A stretch of DNA of 64,000 nt from Hypomesus transpacificus. Lineage: Eukaryota; Chordata; Actinopteri; Osmeriformes; Osmeridae. The position numbers and the translations under genes were made by a program. Positions within the stretch are counted from its first letter, which is position 1, and each line of letters begins with the position of its first letter. Where the stretch lies: the NCBI RefSeq assembly GCF_021917145.1, contig NC_061077.1:10377251-10441250 (forward strand), read 5' to 3'. Below, piece after piece: positions 43,805-53,400 of this stretch. Under the pieces are notes generated by a model. The model worked only from the letters and a program-made list of their open reading frames with translations. It had not been told where the DNA came from and did no database searches.

Positions 43805-44936
43805 TTAGCTCTCATCTGCCTCCAGGTTAATGTTGTTACCAAACTTGGCATAAAGTTGAACCTTCAGATCTGCTAACACCTGCTGTATCGCTGATACTCG
43901 CCCATCCAGGTCTTTGACTTCCTGCTCTAGCCCTTCCTGTGGACAAAATGGAGGATGGATGTATAGCTCTGCTCAAAACCATTATTTAAAAGTTTCCATT
44001 CAACACTAAAGGATAATTAGACTAAAATTATAAATTGACCAGCTACCTTTGCAGCTTCTAGCATTTCTTGCGTCTCCTCTTGGGTGTGACTGATGAAAAC
44101 GTCGCCAATTTGATACGGGACCAGCAATGTGTCATCATCAAACATCATGATATCATCGCTGGCGTCCTGCAAATTCTGAAGAGATTTCTAAACCAAATAG
44201 AAAACAAGCAATTGCAGTTATCATTAAGGTACACAATAACAAATTAGTCATAAGGTAGATTGTAAGTAAATCAAGGATGTATTATTGACCCCGTATTGGT
44301 ATTATAACAGCAAACAGCCAGGTGATGTGAATGCAACTCATGGTTACTTGGTAATCAAAGGCCATCATGGAAGAAAATGTAACATGAGAATGTAATATGA
44401 CAAGACTGAACTTGCCTTTTTAGCTTCTATTTCGTCCTTCAGTTCAGTCATTCGATTTGTGTTCCGTGCAAACTTGTTGATCTTCTGTTGATCTTCAAAC
44501 GTTACATTGACGTCTTCAACTCCCTGTGGGGAAGGAGGAACAAAGATTAAGGTGTATCAGTAAACATTTTATCAATGCTAATTGGCAGCCAGCTAGCAAA
44601 TTAGTTACCGAAGCTAAGATAGCTAAATTAATTCCATATTGCAAAAACTGGCAACAAGGTGTCGTTTTCTAGGTCTGTGACACAACTAGTGCTAGCTAGC
44701 TATATTTGTGCGAAAAGAGCTCAGCTGTCATTTGCTTCAGCAATGCAATGCACGAGGTTTTTTTCTTCTAGTGCCTATTTGCTGACTAGTCTAGTCAGTC
44801 ACTAACGAAAAACTGCAGTGAAGTGTCGTAACCTCACCATTACAAAAAAATATATTGTGGCTGTGAAACCTTTAAAGCAGACTCATGGTTGAATTGGATT
44901 TTTACTTACAACCGTTTTCTTCATGGTGGCTGCCAT
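43805..44936 (-). CDS. pfdn4: Prefoldin subunit 4
   Basis: Beta-type subunit of the hexameric prefoldin co-chaperone, which hands unfolded actin and tubulin to the cytosolic chaperonin CCT. Exons on the minus strand are 44910-44936, 44416-44523, 44047-44187 and 43805-43936. They join in phase 0 to give 135 residues, one more than human PFDN4 as I recall it. Landmarks in order are the start 'MAATMKKTV', 'VNVTFEDQQKINKFARNTNR', the first coiled-coil helix 'MTELKDEIEAKK', the acidic loop 'DASDDIMMFDDDTLLVPYQI', 'GDVFISHTQEETQEMLE' and the closing helix to 'NINLEADES'. The second intron has a GC donor (AAAAAG/GCAAGT) in place of GT. The flanking residues K-K/K-S-L-Q-N-L match the family, so the junction is sound. 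The gene is head-to-head with bcas1, about 2.5 kb apart, as the human order predicts once CYP24A1 is removed. Confidence 0.97.
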
Positions 44937-45524
44937 CTTTAGAACACGCCCGACTACTTCTTCGCGTGTGTCAGTCAGTTACATGTGACTTGCTTCCGCC
45001 ACCTAGTGACCAATTTTTTTATTCAACAAAATATCAAGTCGGCACACAGCCTAAAATGTTCAGTTTCTACAAACATACGGGTTTCCTTTCATCTTTGTCT
45101 GATGCAATTGTTCTTAATGTTCATTCACCATAGTGATAGTTAATGCCGCCATATAATGTCATTACATTGAAAAGATTATGAAAGGCAATTATAATTTATT
45201 GTTACAAAACCTTGGATTTAGGCTGAAATATTTGCAAATGCGTTCCAATTTAAACACGTGATTGGAGGAACCGGAACTTTCACTCTGCAAATATTCAACA
45301 ACAAACAGAACTGCTCCCAGGTTCAAATATTTGTTGAATGCACGAGTTACTAGAGTTTTAGAGCTTAACAACAATTTTCGATTTGTATGGATGGGACACA
45401 TGGAAAAATATTTCATAAAGCAACACATTTATATGAGGTGCGGGGAGGACAAAAAAAACATATTATAGATTTCACATTAAACATTAAAATGGTTGGTTAA
45501 TTAAACAGACGAAATATTTAAGTT

Positions 45525-45574
45525 GGATCTTTGAACAGAGGTTGTGTGGGATCTTTGAACAGAGGTTGTGTGAG
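45525..45574. repeat. Two-copy tandem repeat, period 24 bp
   Basis: 'GGATCTTTGAACAGAGGTTG' and the next bases occur twice in direct succession. Confidence 0.85.
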
Positions 45575-45975
45575 GTCTTTAATCTCTTTTGTCCTTGTCA
45601 AAAGTTCACAGTAACTAGGGCAATCTGAGTTCCGCCTCACCATGTAGGCTACAGTACAGTGTTTTCCTTCAGCATATTGCATTTAGATTACAGATATTGT
45701 CTTTATTCGGAATTCCTTTGTTGAAGGTTTGTTAAAAGTTATGTATTTATTTGTTTGTTGTTGTTGAAAGGTCATGTTTAATATTATTTCTCATGTGGTG
45801 AATTCTTCAGCTGGTCCGATGGAAAACGTTTTTCAAAGAATGGCCCCTACACGGCTCCTCTGCAGCAGTGGGAGATGTTTGGCAAATCAGTGAATCCATG
45901 GAATTTTGTTTGAATGCTTAGAATGTATTGTTCATTCCACTTTAAGCCAAAAGCTATTCTACCAGTTGGTTACTG

Positions 45976-46187
45976 CAGTGGTTCCCAACCCTGATCCTCA
46001 GGGCACCCTGTCCTGCCTGTTTTAGATGTTTCCCTGCTCCAACACACCCGATTCAAATGAATGGGTTGTTATCCAGCTCTGCAGAGACATGCTTATGACC
46101 ATTCATTTGAATCAGGTGTGTTGGAGCAGGGAAACATCTCAAACAGGCAGGACAGGGTGCCCTGAGGATCAGGGTTGGGAACCACTG
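45976..46187. mobile_element. Palindromic hAT-type MITE with perfect 8-bp target duplication
   Basis: The termini CAGTGGTTCCCAACC and GGTTGGGAACCACTG are perfect inverted repeats. The two arms stay complementary for about 80 bp inward, through 'CCTGATCCTCAGGGCACCCT' and 'GTTTCCCTGCTCCAACACAC', leaving a small central loop. The 8-bp GGTTACTG flanks both ends exactly (45968-45975 and 46188-46195). An 8-bp duplication and CAGTGG-type ends indicate the hAT superfamily. The element is non-coding. Confidence 0.93.
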
Positions 46188-47454
46188 GGTTACTGTATCA
46201 ACATCTGTGGCCTTGTTTCCTGTTTGGAATACTTTCCCTTTTTAGATCATCATTTAGTGGACTGTTTCTTATTATTACCATTTTAGATATTGGTGTACCA
46301 ATGATCCCTACAAGTACCATTTCAATATAACCTTTACACCAATTGTTATACTAATGCTACAATTACCTTTGTAGTGTACGCTTATTTTGATTATGCACAT
46401 TATAGGTAAAAGAAGCTCTAAGATGGATTCCTTCAAATCCTTTGGAATGATTGCCTAATAGTGTCAGGTTCAAATGAAGTCACCATGGACCATATGTGAA
46501 ACAATCATTCAAAAATTAGATTACCAGAGTCTATGTTTGCCTTGATTAGCAGTTATCGGTGCTGTCAATGGTCTTCTTACCAAATCAATATTATTTTCTA
46601 ACCAAACCAAGATATCAGTATTGAACATCGATACATTGTAACATAATTGGGTGCCAACATTTACTATTGAATTTTTCTTTGATATGGGAGGTAGCTGTTG
46701 TGAGGTTCAGTAAGAAACTAAACTACAAACATAATTAACTGGTTAACTGTTTGGATTAGTGCCACAGTAAATACAGGGTTATGCCAGTGGTTTATTTGAG
46801 ACATGGATCTCCTTCGCACACATCCTGTTTCTTCCAAACCACACCTTAATCAGCACATATGCCACCCTTCACTGTGACTCAGACTCTCTGGGATATCAGA
46901 GGGAATACGCTTGATAAAGCTAAACTCGTCACATTATGATGAAGAAGACCTTAGATAACTGAAGAGATTATTATGAGTGGATCAGAGATGCTGTGACAGA
47001 GACTTTTGCTGATGAGGCTGTAGGTTTGGTTCAAGAAGAAGACCTAGTTTATTGATGAAAGAAAGACACACCCCTTCAAGATCAGACTTATCACCTGGGT
47101 ACTCTGGAGGATATCCACAGTACACTACATAGCAGGTTGAAAAGCAAGTGCACCTCCAGTTTTCCGAAGGCTGAGAATATAACAAACGGATAGCCCTTGT
47201 TGCTTTTCCACAAGATTTAAATATATTAAATATTAAAGGAGGAGACTCGAGGTAAGTAATCTAAGGCATACAATAACTTTTAATCTTCTGTGTAGTAAAG
47301 CAAACAGATCCCTCTGTTGTCCTCTAAATCAAACATGACTTCAATTAGTTATACAAATACTGTATTATCACATATTTTCCATGTTTATAACGCACAACCA
47401 CTGTATTTTAGCTGCTTGTTGATCTGTACCTGCACGTCTTGTTCTTGGGTAAAG

Positions 47455-50400
47455 ATGGGGAATGAGCAATCTACTCACAAACAAAATGGGCTCCAAACTA
47501 AGGTACGGGAACCAACATTGTCTTGATATATTCAAGGATTTTGCCACAGCATGTACATTATTGGTTGACTTTCAGGGTGTTTTATTTCTACAACTGTGTT
47601 GCTTGTAGGTTGAAGAAGTCACTCTGCAGCATCAAAATGGAGGACTCAATGGCCACGCTGTAAAAATCTTGGAAAACAATGGTGGGTAAATCATACATCC
47701 ATTATCAATCACAGACAATGATTAATAATCGCTTAATGTCATTGTATCTTGTTGGTGTTTGATTACCTCCTTACTTTTCACTACCATAATGAACCTTTTA
47801 CCAGCCTGTGCAATGATGTGTCTACATCTGATGTCAGCTCCTTAGCTACATGACTTTTCGACTCATCTTCGAGTTGTTAGCTTAGTTAAGATCAAGTTCT
47901 AAACCTCACTTAAGTCTCTGTAAACACAAAAGCCTGAAGGACTACTGGGTGGTGTGGCCGGTGTGGCCTGCAATGTGATTTTAAGGCGTTGCCTCAGGTA
48001 TGGGCCTAATTTAACTATTTGATCTGTCACAGTGTTGTCTTACTGTGGATCAACAGTCATGTACTAGGATTCCCATGACTCAAAGCTTATTGAAGACCTA
48101 ATGTTGACTTGCATCATTTAAACCATGTCACTTAATTGTACCTGTCATCCAACACATGTTAATGTGATTTCCTATAAGCTTTTAACATGAATCTTTGGAA
48201 TAGTTCATCATGGTGGTTCTATCAACTGGGAACTCCTTTGGTAAAGTACACCAGCTGATTCCCCAAAAAGGGGACATGTGGTGTCACCTCCCTGATTCCT
48301 GTAAGAACAAACAACTGCTATCTCTTTTGCAGTTGTCAGTGAGGTTGCAGTGCAGAAAAGTTGTGAGACACCCACATCAACCCTCTCATTGGAGATAGCA
48401 CTTGACCAGACAGATGATACCAGTTTTCCTCTGGCTGAAGAGAATGCATGTCTCCCTGAGAATGTGGAACAGAAGAAGGAGACTGAAATCCCCTCCCCTG
48501 ATTTACCCAAGAAAGATCCCAAGGAGACAGTGGAAAAAGTTACCTTCTTTGACAAGCTATTCAAAAAGAAAACACAGACACCATCCATTGTGGAGAACTC
48601 GCAGGAGACAAATAACCCCAATGAAAATCCCTCTTCACCTGTAGCTGATGACCCACAATCTGTAAGTATAAACTTATATAAACATATACAAACATATTTC
48701 CTGTCATTTGTAAGTATATGATTGTGCACGTCCCCGGAACAGATTGTCTATAAATCTTCATTCCTCACAAACATTGATGTTGCTTCTCATTACAAAGGAT
48801 TTACAAAATCGGTTTGCTGACGCATCTAAATTGTGTGAAGCTGAAATTTCGACACAGAGCAAATCAAAACACTCAACGGTGGAGTATGCATTGCAACCAG
48901 AAGCAGAAACACCCCCCAGTGGATCAGATCCAGATCCAGCAGACCAAAACACCAGCCTTGCCTTTGAAGTGGTGAAGCATGTTAAGGTTGATGCCAGTGT
49001 TGCAGGTGCAATTGCTAGTGCTGTAGAAGTTGTTAAGGGGAAGGTTGAAGAAACTGAAGCGGAACTCGAAGCAGCTGAATCAACTGTGTTGGCAATTGTT
49101 GAGGCTGTTGAGGTTGAGGCTATAGATGAGGGTGGTGAGAATAATGACTGTGAAGAGGCTCGTATTATCCTAGAAATAACTTCCAGTGGTGTCATGGAAG
49201 TCCCAAAATATAAGATTAAAGAAGAGAGTGCTGCAGCGTCGGGTGCTACCATGGAGTTTAATTCTGAGGGCTTCAAAGAGGAGTCCGAAAATGAATCAAA
49301 TCGCAAGGATGTGGCAGCTGATGCACAACCAGAAACCACTCAAGACTCTGGATCTAGTCCTACTGCAGAGGGAACATCTCCTGCCCCGGAAGTGGTGGTG
49401 TGTGTTCTTGATTCCAGTGTTGTTGAGGCAATCACCAAGGTTGAGGCCATGGCAGCGGAAGCTGAAGACAGCCCACAGCCTGAGAAGGAAAAGAAAGCAC
49501 AATTATGTAAATCAGACTCTGAAATGGACTTGGACTGCACTGAAGAACCTGATCTCACCTTGTCTCCTTCCAGTGCCCAGGAATCCGTAGACGCCATGGT
49601 TGAATCCAAGGAGGACAGTAGTGCTGCTGTGAAACTGAAAGAGGATGGTAGCCTGGTGCTCAGCAAACCTCCAGATGATAAATCATTTTCACTGTTGCTC
49701 AATCATCTAGAGTCAGCTTGCAAACAAAGTTTTGTAAAATCCCAATTTAAGCTTGTACAAATTGAGTCGGTTGCACAGGGTTACACTATTTGCATTAAAC
49801 TAGAAGTGGACGTACAGGAGAGTAACGTGAAATGTTAGAATCACACTATCACACTGTTGACATGATTGAATGTAGCATTGTGGTTACATTCAAGTCTTAT
49901 GTTACAAGTTTTCTATAATTACAAATACTAATAATATTTTTTTAATTAAAGTGTTTGTTATGTATAAATAATGCTTGTATGTGCCAACAGATGTTTTCAA
50001 AATACATCACAAATCAACACATTGTCTGCTAAAATAAAGCTTGAACAGGTTTCATATGAAATGTGCTAAATATTTCACACGTACATACACACATACCCCA
50101 ACTGATCTAAGCACAAACAAGGCTCACTAAAGGCTATAGGTTAAATGCTTTGCTTAATCTTAATTGCTTGGCAAGATTGTAAGTTTCAGCCTCGTTACTT
50201 TTAGACAGTACACATCAGCATACTATACTATGCCCTTGCTGTAAGATCTTGTTTTCTCACTCACACAAAACATGTACTTGATTGGGGTTGAACCATAGCT
50301 ATCTGCTGGAAAAGTAAACTGCCAATTAGTAGACCAAATGGATGTAATTGCAGTTAGGAAAATGATTGAGACTTCAAGGCCAAGGCCACAGGATCGCTTC

Positions 50401-53400
50401 ATACTTGGTTCCTTTCTGTATCCAGACAAACACACATCCTTGAGCATATGATAATTGGAAGAACTGAATGTGAATTTAACATTTTGACCCCACTCTTTTT
50501 CAAGCCTTTATGACAGCTGTGCTGATGGAAAAATAACACATTCTGACATTTTTTTAGGCACAAGACTGCATTTTATTGTAGACGCAACTACAATTAAAAA
50601 CATTCTTAGTTGATATCTGCACACATGCCTGAATAATGAATGAATATTGTCATATTTAAGAATAATCTATACTAAATTGATGTGGGACCCATTCCCTTCT
50701 CATCAGATAAAAAAGCTGTACATTTAACAAATATAAATTTGCCTTGAAGCAAGATAGAAACATTGTCTTACATTTCTCCAAGCATAGAGCCATAAGTGTA
50801 GAACATAGCAGAATACCAATAGGGGTTGGTGGGGTGGGCACAGACATTAATAAAAGGGTGATTGTTGATAGAGCCCTGAGTAGGCAGAGGCATGGATGGA
50901 ATTGTGCTCCCAGCTCAATGCTTTGATTAACAGTGCCTGCATATCAGCTCCTCTGCTGCTCCAACACATCTCCAAGAGCTCATTCTTTGTGGCTATCCAT
51001 AGGAACTTGCTGAGCCAAAGGAAGATTCAGTGACATTTAAGGAGCCAAACTGTGTGTCTGTCACCCCTACCCCGGAGGAAGGCACAACACCTGAGGCTGG
51101 TGAAGACAGGGATCACCTTGTGGAAACTCAAGAGGGGGAGAGCACTGAAGAGAATACAGTTATGAACTTCTTCAAAACACTAGTAAGTTGAAAATTCGCT
51201 TGGGCCTATTTTATTGTGACATTCATTGTGATTTTTGTGATAGGCATTATTCCTTTTGAATTGCGTGTAACATCTCAATACCAAATCAAAATGTGTTTTT
51301 GGACATAAACAAATGAATCGTATTGTAAAATATTGTATAACCATTCTGTAAATCTGAAGATAATGACATTTTAAGAGAGTGTCAACTGCACCTCTGTTGA
51401 GGTGTAACATCTGTTTATGGTTAGGATTGGAATCATAAGGTAGTAATTGAATTGATAGTAATTGAAAACGTGATGATAGTCAACTGAGCATCTATACCTA
51501 CACAAGTTACATTTCCAAGTAAATTGCCACAATAAAATGATACTGAAATCAATTTCTTATAACCTGAAAAAATTGGGGCTGTTGAAAACGCCTGATATTC
51601 ATAAGTGTTGTCATTGTCTTGAAACTGTGTTGCACTGTTAGATACTGTGCTTATTGTATATGAAAGTGTGTCTAAAGGCAGTCTCTTGGGCGTCTCTAAG
51701 AAATGTGTGCCCCACTGACCATGTCTGAAGGAAAGGTTACACAAGACACCATTGTGTTTCCCTCTTCATCATGGCGTCTTTTGGAATGATGCCTCTTTAA
51801 AGAGTTAACATTGCTCCAGCCCTATGCTAATCAAGTCTTTGAACATGCGGGAATGTGGTGGCCTATTGTTCGCCCCATAATGTGAGCTCACAAGGGAGGC
51901 CTGTGCAATTGGAAGTTGAGATGTGTGAAGATAGAGCGAGGGCAGGCCTACGCCATCTCCAGAGCACAATGGATGTTTCAGTGAGGCTGCATGTACTGTA
52001 TGAGCTCTGTCATGGAGGATCTATGTGCACTTTGTGTACCTTGTCGTTATCCTTACATAGGCGCCAATGTCTGTATAACTGAAAGACATCTGTCCTGTTG
52101 AACATGGCTCCTGCATTTCACTTTAAAACATTCCAACATTATACAGTTGAAAACTAATTTGAAATGTTCTCATGCTTTTGCATATGCCTTGGTTGTGTGA
52201 ACTTATTTAAATACTCCCATTCTAAACAGGTCAATCCCACTAAAACACCCAAAAAGGAAAAAGCCTCTCCAGATGTTGCCATAGACCCGGTAAGCAATCA
52301 TCTTTCTTCATGGCCTTTGCACTGACTGCTCATTTGCAATAGTACACTAATCACATGCTCTTTACGTGACATACTGTGTGTAACACTCTTTGGAGAGAAG
52401 GTAATCTTTTCATGTGATTTGTGTTTAAATAAGTAAATATGACCTCACTAAAGTAAGAGCAATTATTATTATCATGACTCAAGATCTTAACGTTTCCGTA
52501 TCACAGAATGTGAGGCCCCATAGTAAAGATCTACATTCACATTTATTCATTTAGCAGACACTTTTATCCAAAGCGAATTCCAAGAGACAGCTTTACAAAA
52601 AGTTCATCTCCAGAGATCTACAGTTAGACTTACAGGAAAATACCCTAAATATGTCCCCAGAATAAGAATACTGTAATGCATTACTTCTTCAGTTATTACT
52701 AAATCAGTAGTAGTGTCAGAATTGTGCCATAACTGGCATCCATTTTTTATCAAATCTGAGAAGAACTCTGCATGCAGGCCAGATGGCATCTTCCTCAGTC
52801 ATGGAATCCAAATACATGGAGCCTGTTAGCTAAAGAGACCTCTGCTGGTCTCTTACGCAAACTATTGAGACAGGTGTTGCATACAACCTCTTAGAAGAGC
52901 CCAAATTGTAAATACACTCTTGAAACAGCACTCTCATGTTTACATTTGTCACTGTCTCAGAAGGAGACCCCTCCAGCACCAACAACAGCTGTGAGTATAC
53001 TTTACATCTTGTAGAAAGTGAATGTTGCTTTGTAGTTTTACATTTTTACATATACAAACATGTACAGAATGTACAAACATTCTGGTATATTTGATTATGA
53101 CTTGAAAAGTTTTAATGGGAAGATTCTTTCTCCTTTTCATAGGCTGCCCAAGTAGTAGATGCTCCAGCTTCCACAGCACCAAAGGGAATGTCCATCCCTC
53201 CACCACCACCCCCGGCACCACCAATACTGGAAAGCAAAGGGGAAACTGCTGCCAAACCTGTCAAAAGCATAACCAAAGAAGAAGCAAAGGATGCTGCCAA
53301 AGAACCTGAAGCTGCCAAGGCGAAATCATCAAAAGACAGTCCATTCAGCATACTTTTCCGTCCAAAGGTAAATTCACACCTGCATATAGAAAGTAACAAC

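Larger units (their letters stand above)
44937..47454. other. Intergenic between divergent pfdn4 and bcas1
   Basis: Holds the pfdn4 5' UTR and promoter at its left end and the bcas1 5' UTR at its right end. Human CYP24A1 lies between these two genes; no P450 exon was recognised here. A short tandem repeat and a palindromic hAT element are listed separately. Confidence 0.5.

Noticed and set aside
46026..46286. 86-codon open frame between pfdn4 and bcas1
   Set aside because: It runs through the palindromic hAT element and has no independent support.
48208..49702. Long minus-strand open frames opposite bcas1 exons
   Set aside because: They are antisense shadows of the plus-strand coding exons, which have splice sites, correct phase and family resemblance.
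48798..49838. Idea that the alanine/valine-rich modules in the alternative bcas1 exon are PKA-anchoring helices
   Set aside because: The spacing of hydrophobic residues does not fit the RII-binding helix pattern when checked position by position.
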